Positions 35,769-44,847 of a DNA stretch of 64,000 nt are shown piece by piece. Position 1 is the stretch's first letter; the number at the start of each line of letters is the position of its first letter. This stretch comes from Ascidiimonas aurantiaca (GTDB lineage Bacteria; Bacteroidota; Bacteroidia; Flavobacteriales; Flavobacteriaceae), in contig NZ_JBBEWR010000001.1 in assembly GCF_037646345.1 (NCBI RefSeq), positions 310,001-374,000 on the forward strand. Direction: 5' to 3'. The translations under genes were made by a program, and so were the position numbers. The notes under the pieces were generated by a model. That model was not told the origin of the DNA. It saw nothing but the letters and a program-made list of their open reading frames with translations, and ran no database searches.

Positions 35769-36839
35769 TTACTTTATAATTTCTTTAAAGAGAGACTCGT
35801 ATTTGTTCAAAATAGTACTCCTATTAAATTTTTTATATACAGATTCGCGAATTAATTGTGGTTTCCATTCTTTTTCTTCCTGGAGTAAGGACAGGTACTC
35901 ATCTTCGCTGTTTACCAAATACCCGTTAACGTTGTGTTCTATGATTTCACGGGTACCTCCGGGAACATTAAATGCAATTACAGGAGTGCCTACCACACAG
36001 CTTTCCAGTAAGGCATTGGGAAAACCTTCTACAAAAGAACCCTGAAGAAACATATCGTGGTCTGCCAGAAAGGTATCTACATTTTTAGTAAAGGGAATAT
36101 GGGTTATTTTATTCAGAATACCGTATTCGCGAGCCTTGATAAAAATATCGCTTTTGAGGTCACCATCACCAACAATGGTATAGGTAAAAGGGAAATCAAG
36201 TTTAGATAATATTTTAAGAATTCTGAAATGCCCTTTTACTTCGGTTAGCCTGCCTACAGTAATAAATCGCTTTTCTTCGCGGTATTCCCTGTTTAGTTTC
36301 TTAAGAGGGGGTATATGTGAAATAGGATTATTAATAATTGCTATTTTATGCATAGGCACACCATAATTGGTTACCATATCGGTGGCCATATCTTTGGACT
36401 GGCAAATAAGGCCATCCAGTTTTTTGTAACTATTTCTTACCAGTGAAGAAGGGTACCAGCGTTTTCTGGTCTTTTTTTCCTTCTTACGATAACTTAAAAC
36501 AGTCGCTTCTCTGCCAATAAAACGGGTTTTGGCAAAGAAGGGAGAGATAAGTGCCATAGCGGCATTTAAGTGAGCAATAGAGCTTACTACCACATCAGGA
36601 CGCTTTCTCAAAAGAAAGAAAAGCATAAAAGGTATGGCATATAATACTCTGGGTTTATTGAGGTAGGTTACTTCAATACCATTAACATCATAAGCAGTAT
36701 CTTTCGCATACCCTGCAATTAAAAGCCGGGAATCAAAAGTATCGGGATCCAGGTTTTGTGAAACAAAAGAAATGATCCTTTCGGCACCACCGGGAACCAG
36801 TGATGGTAAAACAAAGACGATACGGATTTTTCTTTTCAT
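35769..36839 (-). CDS. Family 4 glycosyltransferase
   Basis: A 356-residue GT-B enzyme: PSLVPGGAERIISFVSQNL at the acceptor side, FITVGRLTEVKGHFRILKIL opening the donor domain, and FVEGFPNALLESCVVGTPVIAF with the paired glutamates. It has the same general layout as the GT at 34616 and the two may share an ancestor. It is expected to add one sugar of the repeat unit at the cytosolic face of the membrane. Donor and linkage cannot be predicted. Confidence 0.9.
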   Translation of the reverse strand: MKRKIRIVFVLPSLVPGGAERIISFVSQNLDPDTFDSRLLIAGYAKDTAYDVNGIEVTYLNKPRVLYAIPFMLFFLLRKRPDVVVSSIAHLNAAMALISPFFAKTRFIGREATVLSYRKKEKKTRKRWYPSSLVRNSYKKLDGLICQSKDMATDMVTNYGVPMHKIAIINNPISHIPPLKKLNREYREEKRFITVGRLTEVKGHFRILKILSKLDFPFTYTIVGDGDLKSDIFIKAREYGILNKITHIPFTKNVDTFLADHDMFLQGSFVEGFPNALLESCVVGTPVIAFNVPGGTREIIEHNVNGYLVNSEDEYLSLLQEEKEWKPQLIRESVYKKFNRSTILNKYESLFKEIIK

Positions 36840-36855
36840 GGTACCGGCATTTATA

Positions 36856-37437
36856 TTAAATATGCTTAATTATTTTTTTAATATTTACTTCTTTGATCTT
36901 TTGAGCCGGGTTTCCTGCAATAAGGATCCCATCTTCTGGAAATGATTTGTTGACTACTGCATTGGCACCAATAGCTACATTGTTACCGACTATAATGTCT
37001 CCGTATATTTTGGCCCCTGGGGCTATATATACATTATCTCCTATTTGCGGAGCCGCTTTTTTACCACCTGAGGCACCAATATTGGTACAGGCGTGAATTC
37101 TACAATTTTTACCTACTTTACTATTAGAGTTTACTATGATCGTTCCATAATGTACAATGGCCAGACCGGGTCCAAATACATTGGGGGGTATGGAGAACCC
37201 CATTCTTATTGATACTCTCCTGAACTTTAACTTTAAATAATTTTTATAAATTCCTGAAAAAAAGCCTTTTTTACAATTTGTATAATATTCCAGTTTTCGA
37301 AGAGTTTTTTGAAATTTCCATATAGGATGGGGAAACAAAAACTCTTTTATTCTCGAAGTTATGGACAGGTGTTTTATTTGCAGGGCACGTTTGTCTTCCT
37401 GAAGATAGTGCAGATATTCCTTTTTAGAAGTTATCAT
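36856..37437 (-). CDS. Serine-acetyltransferase-like LbH O-acetyltransferase
   Basis: A 193-residue protein with a C-terminal left-handed beta-helix of hexapeptide repeats (GKNCRIHACTNIGAS, IGDNVYIAPGAKIYGD, VGNNVAIGANAVVNKS), ending in the usual AGNPAQKIKEV. The catalytic His in VHYGTIIV is in the CysE/WcaB position. In polysaccharide loci such proteins O-acetylate a sugar from acetyl-CoA in the cytosol before export, unlike the MBOAT/SGNH pairs. A role in cysteine synthesis is unlikely given the operon. Its ATG overlaps the stop of the polymerase gene by four bases. Confidence 0.82.
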   Translation of the reverse strand: MITSKKEYLHYLQEDKRALQIKHLSITSRIKEFLFPHPIWKFQKTLRKLEYYTNCKKGFFSGIYKNYLKLKFRRVSIRMGFSIPPNVFGPGLAIVHYGTIIVNSNSKVGKNCRIHACTNIGASGGKKAAPQIGDNVYIAPGAKIYGDIIVGNNVAIGANAVVNKSFPEDGILIAGNPAQKIKEVNIKKIIKHI

Positions 37438-38678
37438 ACTGACTGGTATTTTTTATTGGCTAAATTTGATTCTCTAACAGGAAGGTTCCTGATTTCAGCA
37501 ACTTTTTTATGACCATCGATCAAATAGGCAAGAAACACAAATATGATAATGAGGTATGGCTGGTTAAGAATAGTTTGCAGACTTAACATAAAAATATAAA
37601 AAACGATCAATGTAGATAGGCAGAAACTTCGATCATCTCCTTTTAATTTAAGGCTCTTGACAAAGAAACTTATTAAGATAAAGCAAAAAATAATGAAGGT
37701 AATAAGCCCAGCGTCTGCCCAAATACCCATATAGGTATTATGTCCTCTCATTACCACAGAATGGTCAATACCGTTACCGAGGAAGGGGTTTTCATAAATG
37801 GTTTCTAACAAATTTGACAATAATTCCCCCCTTCCTGAGTTATCTACTTCATCCGTACTTAAAGTAACCACATTTACCAGGTTTTCTATTTTATATCGCT
37901 GATTGGTCGTAAGAGGCATATCAGCAGTAAGCGTCTTCAGATTTAAAATGAGTATAAAGCCTACAACTCCCAAACCGGCCAGTAAGAACAGACGCTGTTT
38001 ATTAAAGAATTTTTGGTTACTTAAAACAAATGTAATTATGAAAACCGAAAGTCCTGTAGTTGAAAAGGTGAGTACAAGGCTATAAAAAACAACCCCATAT
38101 AAAAAATATTTAAACAGTTTCATCCTGCGGGTTTTCGCTACAAAAAATTGTTTGATCAGCAGGAATGACAGAATACATACCAATGCAGCGTTATTAGCAT
38201 CTCCATAAAGACCTCCGGCTCTGTCCAGTTTATAAATATGTACTCCTCCATAGTCAATATCAAAGTTTTTCTTAAACATAAGAATGGTGAATATAGAGGA
38301 GATGAGAAAAGTATACATAAGAACTTTTGCAAAGAACTTTTGGTTTTCTTCCTGTTTAAAAAAGAAGTAGAAAGCCGCAAAATATACTACTGGGATAAGT
38401 GTTCGCATTATAGGTGAGCTCACCCCATGATATGCGGTTGCAATTAGTCCGAACACGTAATAACTAATATAGAAAACAAACCACATGGTGGCGGTTTTTG
38501 AATAGGTGCCCGGTTGTTTGAGTTGCGTGAAAATACCAATAATAAGCAATAAAACATTGCCATACGCAAATACTTGACTTAACGGGACAGATACAAATTT
38601 GGATATAAGTACCTGCACGTTAAGGGCACTAAATATAAAGGGCCATATAAAAAACAATATGACGGTTGCTTTCTTCAC
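37434..38678 (-). CDS. O-antigen polymerase/ligase (Wzy-like) membrane protein
   Basis: A 414-residue protein with about eleven hydrophobic segments and a large periplasmic loop between roughly residues 240 and 310. That loop ends in NPFLGNGIDHSVVMRGHNTYMGIWADAG, the O-antigen ligase/polymerase family signature with the conserved HNTY. In a Wzx/Wzy pathway it would join lipid-linked repeat units at the periplasmic face. No other polymerase candidate is in the locus. It sits between GT4 and the LbH acetyltransferase, overlapping the latter by four bases. Confidence 0.85.
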   Translation of the reverse strand: MKKATVILFFIWPFIFSALNVQVLISKFVSVPLSQVFAYGNVLLLIIGIFTQLKQPGTYSKTATMWFVFYISYYVFGLIATAYHGVSSPIMRTLIPVVYFAAFYFFFKQEENQKFFAKVLMYTFLISSIFTILMFKKNFDIDYGGVHIYKLDRAGGLYGDANNAALVCILSFLLIKQFFVAKTRRMKLFKYFLYGVVFYSLVLTFSTTGLSVFIITFVLSNQKFFNKQRLFLLAGLGVVGFILILNLKTLTADMPLTTNQRYKIENLVNVVTLSTDEVDNSGRGELLSNLLETIYENPFLGNGIDHSVVMRGHNTYMGIWADAGLITFIIFCFILISFFVKSLKLKGDDRSFCLSTLIVFYIFMLSLQTILNQPYLIIIFVFLAYLIDGHKKVAEIRNLPVRESNLANKKYQSV

Positions 38679-38679
38679 G

Positions 38680-39759
38680 TTATTTCTTTACCATTTTTTC
38701 AAAAAGTACTTCGTATTTTTTAGCTACGGATTCAATACTAAAGTTTTCCAGTGCCTGAAGGGCATTGGTTCCTAATTCATGAATACGTTTTTCATCATTA
38801 ATAAGCTCGCCCAGTTTTTGTTGCATTTCTTCGGCATCCTGATCGGTTACTAAAATACCGGTTTTTCCGTCTGAAATGATATCTGAAGGTCCGGTTTGAC
38901 AATTATAGGCAATAGAGGCCATACCCTGAGACATTGCTTCCAGCAGAACCATGGGAAGTCCTTCAAATCTTGAGGATAGTATGAAAACGGCACTCTGATT
39001 CATAATTTCTGAGATATTGGAAACAAAGCCCAGGAATACTACCTGATCTTCCAACTCGTGTTCTTCCACAAGTTCTTTTAAGAGTTTAAGACCCGTATCT
39101 CCCGAACCGGCTATTTTTAAAGTCCATTCTGGATTCGCCTTTAAAACAGGGGCGATAAAAGGTATCAGGTTATCAAAACCTTTATGGTGATACCGGTCCA
39201 GTTTACCTACTGCCAATATTACTTTATCCCTTTGAGTATTGTATGTTTCCTGAGGCTTAAAAGTACAGGGATTAGGCATTACTACTACTGGGGCTTTGTA
39301 TTTTTGATAGAAATCCAGATCAAATGAAGTAAGTACCGTAACAAAGTTGGCTTTTCGGTACAGATACTTTCTGGTAAAGTTGGAAAGGAACAGGGGAGGC
39401 ATTACCCTAAGATAGCTATTGTGTTCAGTAGCAATGATATTGATATTATACAGTCTTGCTACCGGAATAACGATAAGGTTGGTAAGGGTAATAAATGAGA
39501 TAATAACATCGGGCCTGTTCTTTTTTCTGGCGTAGTACCGTGTTAAATTGACAAAACTTCGTATGGTATGATTGGGAATGATACCTCCTGAAAGCTTTTG
39601 TCTTTTTATATAAGAGGGGAGTTCGTATTCTTCTCCGCGATTAATAGTGATTACGGTTACATCATAGGTTTGGCTTTCAGCAAAATGAGTTGCTAAAAGA
39701 GTTAATACCCTTTCTGCACCTCCACCTCTTAAAGAACTGATAATAAAATCAATTTTCAT
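38680..39759 (-). CDS. Family 4 glycosyltransferase
   Basis: A 359-residue GT-B retaining glycosyltransferase: SSLRGGGAERVLTLLATHF at the N-terminus, VILAVGKLDRYHHKGFDNLI opening the donor domain, FLGFVSNISEIMNQSAVFILSS and FEGLPMVLLEAMSQGM with the paired glutamates. The style is that of amylovoran/colanic-type GT4 enzymes. It ends one base before the polymerase gene begins, so translation is likely coupled. Donor unknown. Confidence 0.9.
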   Translation of the reverse strand: MKIDFIISSLRGGGAERVLTLLATHFAESQTYDVTVITINRGEEYELPSYIKRQKLSGGIIPNHTIRSFVNLTRYYARKKNRPDVIISFITLTNLIVIPVARLYNINIIATEHNSYLRVMPPLFLSNFTRKYLYRKANFVTVLTSFDLDFYQKYKAPVVVMPNPCTFKPQETYNTQRDKVILAVGKLDRYHHKGFDNLIPFIAPVLKANPEWTLKIAGSGDTGLKLLKELVEEHELEDQVVFLGFVSNISEIMNQSAVFILSSRFEGLPMVLLEAMSQGMASIAYNCQTGPSDIISDGKTGILVTDQDAEEMQQKLGELINDEKRIHELGTNALQALENFSIESVAKKYEVLFEKMVKK

Positions 39760-39768
39760 AATTAAATG

Positions 39769-41142
39769 CTACGTGTTTAATTGTTTGAATGCCAATTTGC
39801 GCTGTTTTAACGTAAACGTTACAAATATGATGCTGGTAATTATATAAATAATGGTTGTAGCCATAATAAGCCCATACACTTTAAAATACTTGATAAGTAT
39901 GATATTGAGTATAATATTTAAAGTGAGGCTTAACAGTGAAACCCACGCCATAAAACTATTGCGATTTATACTGGTAAGAAACCTGACCAGTACCAGGGTA
40001 CATATATAAAAAGGAACATAAATAAATGCAATTTTTTGAACGTTGGCCACGATAACGGTATCTTCTGAAGTAAATTCTTTTCTTTCGAAAAAGAACTCTA
40101 CAATGTTGTTGGAAAACAGGATAAGAACAATGGCAACGCAAAGTGCCCCGAAAAATAAAAGCCTGAGAATAAAAAATAATTGTGTATATGCTTTTTTTAT
40201 ATCAGTATTTACTAATCTTGAAAAATGGGGAAGCAATACATTTCCCAAAGCAAGGATTAAAATACTTATGGTGAATGCCGGGAATCTAAGCCCGTAATTA
40301 AGTGCAGCAATAGAACCTACAGCGAGCTGCGCTGCAAAAAACTGATCTACAAAATTATTAAGTCCACTGAGTAACCCTGAAGACACTTTTGGAAAAAGCT
40401 GGCGTATCATACTTCTGGTATTTTTATTAAATACCGGTATGCCAAAGCGCAGGATCTTGAATCTCATAGCTACTATAAGCACTGTGAGAAATCCAAGGGA
40501 ACTACCTATTAGGGTGCCTATGGCCAGCACCTGGTCGCCCATGCTATCTTTGAAAAATTTAAGACAAATTATGATTGAAATGGCAATAAAAACTCCGGAT
40601 GCACTTGTAAACACGTATTTATTGTCAATTTCCAGTAATCCGCTTAGTATGGAACCAAATCCCCAGAAAAAAACACAAGGTAATAACACATACAGTTGTG
40701 ACCGTATTAATGCATAATAAGAAGGGGAGTGCCCCTTGAACATAATATCCAGGAAAAACTCTGAAAAGACCAGGGTAAACAGGCTTAGTGCTACACAAAT
40801 ACCAAATACCAGTATAAATACCAGCATCTGAAAGGAACCTTTATTGCCGGAGCTTTCTAATTCCTGAATATAATTGGGAATAAATATAGATTTTAACGCA
40901 TTGATAAATACATTCTGAATGAATGAGGGAATGAGAAAAGCTATAAAAAATGTGTCTAACAGCTCTGAAAGGCCAAAATATGCGGCAACTACTGTTTCTT
41001 TATAAAAACCTATAATTTTAACGGCAAATGTAATAGACCCTACTATGACTATGTTAACCAGTAAAGGGTTCTTAATAGCCTCGGCAGGATTAAGCCATTC
41101 TTTCTTTAAAAAAGGTTTAAGTATTGCCGCTATATTTTTCAT
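39769..41142 (-). CDS. MurJ/MviN-like flippase acting as Wzx
   Basis: A 457-residue MOP-superfamily flippase with about 13-14 hydrophobic segments. The pattern is MurJ-like rather than classical Wzx: KIIGFYKETVVAAYFGLSELLDTFFIAFLIPSFIQNVFINAL in the first helices carries the MurJ signature, and LRFPAFTISILILALGNVLLPHFS comes later. No other flippase is in the locus, so it probably translocates the undecaprenyl-PP-linked repeat unit to the periplasm. A housekeeping MurJ would be expected elsewhere in the genome. It lies five bases downstream of the dehydrogenase stop. Confidence 0.85.
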   Translation of the reverse strand: MKNIAAILKPFLKKEWLNPAEAIKNPLLVNIVIVGSITFAVKIIGFYKETVVAAYFGLSELLDTFFIAFLIPSFIQNVFINALKSIFIPNYIQELESSGNKGSFQMLVFILVFGICVALSLFTLVFSEFFLDIMFKGHSPSYYALIRSQLYVLLPCVFFWGFGSILSGLLEIDNKYVFTSASGVFIAISIIICLKFFKDSMGDQVLAIGTLIGSSLGFLTVLIVAMRFKILRFGIPVFNKNTRSMIRQLFPKVSSGLLSGLNNFVDQFFAAQLAVGSIAALNYGLRFPAFTISILILALGNVLLPHFSRLVNTDIKKAYTQLFFILRLLFFGALCVAIVLILFSNNIVEFFFERKEFTSEDTVIVANVQKIAFIYVPFYICTLVLVRFLTSINRNSFMAWVSLLSLTLNIILNIILIKYFKVYGLIMATTIIYIITSIIFVTFTLKQRKLAFKQLNT

Positions 41143-41147
41143 TCATA

Positions 41148-42422
41148 CTAAAGGCTTTTATGGGCCTCATCTTTTAAAAAGCCCTTAACATCGTAGATCA
41201 CTCCGTTTTCTGAGAGCTTACTTTTAAAATCGAGCTTAACAAATTCTTTATGGGCCACGGCGAGAACGATAGCATCATACGTTGTATCGGGAAGGGTAGT
41301 TGAGGTAGTAAGTCGGTATTCGTGTTTTACTTCTTCACTATTTGCCCACGGGTCATAAACATCTACTTCCAGGCCGTATTCTTTTAAGTTGTAAATTACA
41401 TCTACTACTTTGGTATTGCGTACATCGGGGCAGTTTTCTTTAAATGTAATGCCTAACATTAAAAGTTTACCGCCTTTTACTTTTGCATCATTTTTAAGCA
41501 TGAGTTTTATAATTTCTCCTGCCACATATTTTCCCATACCGTCATTAATTCTTCTGCCGGCGAGGATGATTTCCGGATGATACCCTGCTTCTTGTGCTTT
41601 TTGTGCCAGATAGTAAGGATCTACACCAATACAGTGTCCGCCTACAAGTCCGGGTTTAAACGGAAGGAAATTCCATTTGGTAGCTGCAGCTTCCAGCACA
41701 GCATGGGTATCTATATCCAGTAAGTTAAAGATCTTTGCCAGCTCGTTAACGAATGCTATATTAATATCACGCTGGGAGTTTTCAATTACTTTGGCGGCTT
41801 CGGCTACTTTTATACAGGGAGCGAGGTGGGTACCGGCGGTAATCACTGATGCGTACAAAGCATCTACTTTTTTCCCTATTTCAGGAGTGGATCCGGCAGT
41901 TACTTTCAATATTTTTTCTACGGTATGCTCTTTGTCTCCGGGGTTTATACGTTCCGGAGAATAACCCGCAAAGAAATCTTTATTAAATACAAGTCCGCTT
42001 ACGCGTTCCAGCACCGGTACACATTCTTCTTCGGTAACTCCGGGATATACGGTAGATTCATACACTACCACATCTCCTTTTTTCAGTACTTTGCCTACGG
42101 TTTCACTGGCACGGTACAAAGGGGTCAGGTCTGGTCGGTTATTGCGATCTACCGGAGTGGGTACGGTAATAATGAAATAGTTACAATCTTTAATATGGTC
42201 TAACTGGTCTGAACAAAATAATCCTTTGGAAATATTCGGGGAATCGCGGATCACTGATTTTAACAGGTCTGGAGTTACTTCCAGGGTACTGTCATTACCT
42301 TTCATTAATTCATTAATCCGCTCTCTGTTAATGTCAAAACCAATTACCGGATATTCGGTTGCAAATAACCGTGCCAGGGGCAGCCCTACATATCCAAGTC
42401 CTATTACTGCTATTTTAGTCAT
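41148..42422 (-). CDS. UDP-N-acetylhexosamine 6-dehydrogenase (TviB/WbpO-like)
   Basis: A 424-residue nucleotide-sugar dehydrogenase that oxidises C6 of a UDP-HexNAc to the uronic acid with two NAD+. It opens with IAVIGLGYVGLPLARLF (Rossmann, 4-20), has the catalytic Cys264 in VGGHCIGVDPYY, and the TviB/WbpA/WbpO-type motifs ESTVYPGVTEEECVPVLE and FFAGYSPERINPGD. These separate it from the UDP-glucose enzyme next door. Together with the epimerase at 43757 it could make UDP-GalNAcA. Its ATG overlaps the upstream dehydrogenase by eight bases. Confidence 0.9.
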   Translation of the reverse strand: MTKIAVIGLGYVGLPLARLFATEYPVIGFDINRERINELMKGNDSTLEVTPDLLKSVIRDSPNISKGLFCSDQLDHIKDCNYFIITVPTPVDRNNRPDLTPLYRASETVGKVLKKGDVVVYESTVYPGVTEEECVPVLERVSGLVFNKDFFAGYSPERINPGDKEHTVEKILKVTAGSTPEIGKKVDALYASVITAGTHLAPCIKVAEAAKVIENSQRDINIAFVNELAKIFNLLDIDTHAVLEAAATKWNFLPFKPGLVGGHCIGVDPYYLAQKAQEAGYHPEIILAGRRINDGMGKYVAGEIIKLMLKNDAKVKGGKLLMLGITFKENCPDVRNTKVVDVIYNLKEYGLEVDVYDPWANSEEVKHEYRLTTSTTLPDTTYDAIVLAVAHKEFVKLDFKSKLSENGVIYDVKGFLKDEAHKSL

Positions 42423-43746
42423 TACGTTTTCCTATTTGATAATATTCAATACCTTTTTCCTTAAGGTTAAAAGCAGTATATTGATTTCTTCCGTCAAAAA
42501 TTAGTGGATTCCTGAGCTGTGCTTTCAGTTCTTCAAAATCGGGAGAACGAAATTCTTTCCATTCGGTAAGCAATATCATAGCATCTGCATCTTTAAGGGT
42601 GTCATATTTAGACTGGCAGTAGGTTATACCTTCCAGATCTTTAAGATAAAAATGTTGTGCTTCATCCATTGCTTTGGGATCATATGCCTGTATTCTGGCC
42701 CCTCGTTTTACGAGTTCGTTTATCACATAAATAGAGGGTGCTTCCCTCATATCATCGGTTTCCGGTTTAAACGCAAGTCCCCAGACAGCAAAGGTTTTCC
42801 CAGACAGGTCTTCCCCAAAATGTTTAACTATTTTATCACTAATCACCAGTTTTTGACGGTCGTTCACTTCTTCAATGGAGGTAATAATTTTGGCTTTATA
42901 CCCGTGTTCTTCAGCAGTTCTTTTCAGTGCTTTTACATCTTTGGGAAAGCAGGAACCTCCGTAGCCGCAGCCGGGATAAATAAAACTGTAACCAATGCGT
43001 GAATCTGAGCCAATACCTATGCGAACCTGATTTACATCGGCTCCTACCAATTCACAGATGTTAGCTACTTCATTCATAAATGAGATTTTTGTAGCCAGCA
43101 TAGTGTTGGCAACATACTTGGTCATTTCGGCCGAGCGGATATCCATTTCAATAAACCGTCCGGTATTTAAAAGGAACGGAGAGTAGAGGGCTTCCATTCT
43201 TTTAAAGGCATAATCACTCTCGGCCCCGATCACTACGCGATCTGGTTTCATAAAGTCTCCCACGGCAGCCCCTTCTTTTAAGAATTCCGGATTAGAAACT
43301 ACATGAAATTCAATGTCTTCTCCTCTTTTTTCGAGTTCTTCTTTTATAACCGCTTTTACTTTATCTCCGGTTCCTACGGGTACGGTAGATTTATCAACTA
43401 CGATCAAAGGCTTTTTCATTTCCTGGCCAATTTGTCTGGCTACCGCCAGTACATACTTAAGATCTGCAGACCCATCTTCTCCCATAGGAGTTCCCACGGC
43501 TATAAAAGCTATATCAGATTTTTCGAGTCCGTCACTGAGTTTAGTAGTAAAATGCAGGTTTCCGAGTTTAACATTTTTAGCCACCATGTTTTCAAGTCCG
43601 GGCTCATAAATGGGAATAATACCTTCTTTAAGTTTCCTGATTTTTTCTTCATCAATATCAACACAGGTTACTCTGTTTCCCATTTCGGAAAAGCAGGTAC
43701 CACTTACCAGACCAACGTAGCCGGTTCCAATAACAGTTAAATTCAT
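42415..43746 (-). CDS. ugd: UDP-glucose 6-dehydrogenase
   Basis: Oxidises UDP-glucose to UDP-glucuronate. The 443-residue sequence has the Ugd hallmarks: LTVIGTGYVGLVSGTCFSE (3-21), IPIYEPGLE (44-52), KSTVPVGTGD (119-128), SNPEFLKEGAAVGDFMKPDR and the catalytic Cys266 in GCGYGGSCFPKD. UDP-GlcA can then be converted to UDP-GalA by the epimerase at 44848. The gene is between the UDP-HexNAc epimerase and dehydrogenase, all on the minus strand. Confidence 0.95.
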   Translation of the reverse strand: MNLTVIGTGYVGLVSGTCFSEMGNRVTCVDIDEEKIRKLKEGIIPIYEPGLENMVAKNVKLGNLHFTTKLSDGLEKSDIAFIAVGTPMGEDGSADLKYVLAVARQIGQEMKKPLIVVDKSTVPVGTGDKVKAVIKEELEKRGEDIEFHVVSNPEFLKEGAAVGDFMKPDRVVIGAESDYAFKRMEALYSPFLLNTGRFIEMDIRSAEMTKYVANTMLATKISFMNEVANICELVGADVNQVRIGIGSDSRIGYSFIYPGCGYGGSCFPKDVKALKRTAEEHGYKAKIITSIEEVNDRQKLVISDKIVKHFGEDLSGKTFAVWGLAFKPETDDMREAPSIYVINELVKRGARIQAYDPKAMDEAQHFYLKDLEGITYCQSKYDTLKDADAMILLTEWKEFRSPDFEELKAQLRNPLIFDGRNQYTAFNLKEKGIEYYQIGKRND

Positions 43747-43756
43747 TCTTTTACAA

Positions 43757-44755
43757 TTATTTTAAATTTTTCCAATACCAGTTTACAGCTTCTTTTAATC
43801 CTGATTTAATATCAAACTGAGGCTGATAGCCTAAAAGCTTTTCTGCGCGTTCTACCGATGCAAGGGAATGTGGAACATCTCCTTTCCTTTCTGGTCCGTA
43901 CTCTACCTTGATGTGAGCAATTTCCGGATCATAATCCGATAGAAAGGTTCTTAACATTTGCGCCAATTCATTAAGATCGGTACGTTCGCCACAGGCCACA
44001 TTATACACTTTATTAAGTGCTTCCCGGTTTTGCGTTGCCAGTGAACGTATATTCATTTGTATAACATTATCTATATACGTAAAATCACGGGAAAAACTAC
44101 CATCCCCATTGATTATGGGGGATTCATGCTTTAAAAACTGAAGCACAAATTTAGGAATTACGGCGGCATACGCACCATTAGGATCTTGTTTTCTTCCAAA
44201 AACATTGAAGTAACGAAGGCCTATGGTATCAAGACCATACACTTTTTGAAAAACATCTGCATATAACTCATTTACATATTTGGTTACTGCATAGGGGGAG
44301 AGAGGGTTACCTATAGTATCTTCTACTTTGGGAAGGCTTTTTGAATCGCCATAGGTTGAAGAACTGGCAGCATATACGAATCGTTTAACGCCTGCATCTC
44401 TGGAAGCAACTAGCATGTTGAGAAAACCGGATACATTTACCGCGTTGCTGGTAACGGGATCATTAATAGACCGGGGTACAGACCCAAGTGCTGCCTGGTG
44501 AAGTACGTAGGTGACGTTTTGTACTGCTTTTTGACAATCTTCGGGATTGCGAATATCCCCTTCTATAAATGTGAAGTCCGGATGTTCCCGTAAATCGCGA
44601 ATATTTTTTTCTTTTCCGGTGGCGAAGTTGTCCATACAAACCACCCTGTTGCCTAACTTGAGTAAAGCTTCACACAGGTTAGACCCTATAAAACCTGCAC
44701 CGCCTGTTACCAGGATATTTGTATTTGATATTGAATCGGGAAACGAAGTGTTCAT
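43757..44755 (-). CDS. UDP-HexNAc 4-epimerase (WbpP/TviC-like)
   Basis: A 332-residue extended SDR epimerase. NAD motif ILVTGGAGFIGSNL (14-27), catalytic Tyr155/Lys159 in SPYAVTKY, and the WbpP/TviC-type lines MDNFATGKEKNI, HQAALGSVPRSINDP and GLRYFNVFGRKQDPNGAYAAVIP. It interconverts UDP-GlcNAc/UDP-GalNAc or their uronic forms, which agrees with the dehydrogenase at 41148. It lies ten bases upstream of ugd, and a 92-base gap separates it from the epimerase at 44848. Confidence 0.9.
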   Translation of the reverse strand: MNTSFPDSISNTNILVTGGAGFIGSNLCEALLKLGNRVVCMDNFATGKEKNIRDLREHPDFTFIEGDIRNPEDCQKAVQNVTYVLHQAALGSVPRSINDPVTSNAVNVSGFLNMLVASRDAGVKRFVYAASSSTYGDSKSLPKVEDTIGNPLSPYAVTKYVNELYADVFQKVYGLDTIGLRYFNVFGRKQDPNGAYAAVIPKFVLQFLKHESPIINGDGSFSRDFTYIDNVIQMNIRSLATQNREALNKVYNVACGERTDLNELAQMLRTFLSDYDPEIAHIKVEYGPERKGDVPHSLASVERAEKLLGYQPQFDIKSGLKEAVNWYWKNLK

Positions 44756-44847
44756 GTAATTTAGATTAGGGTATGTTAATGATTAGGGTTCTTGTTTAAG
44801 ATCACAAAAGCTGTTTTTTACTTCTGAGTGAAAACACGGCCAACTTA

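Noticed and set aside
36856..37437. Cysteine-pathway serine acetyltransferase (CysE)
   Set aside because: Operon position between a Wzy-like polymerase and a GT4 gene makes polysaccharide acetylation far more likely, although the fold is shared.
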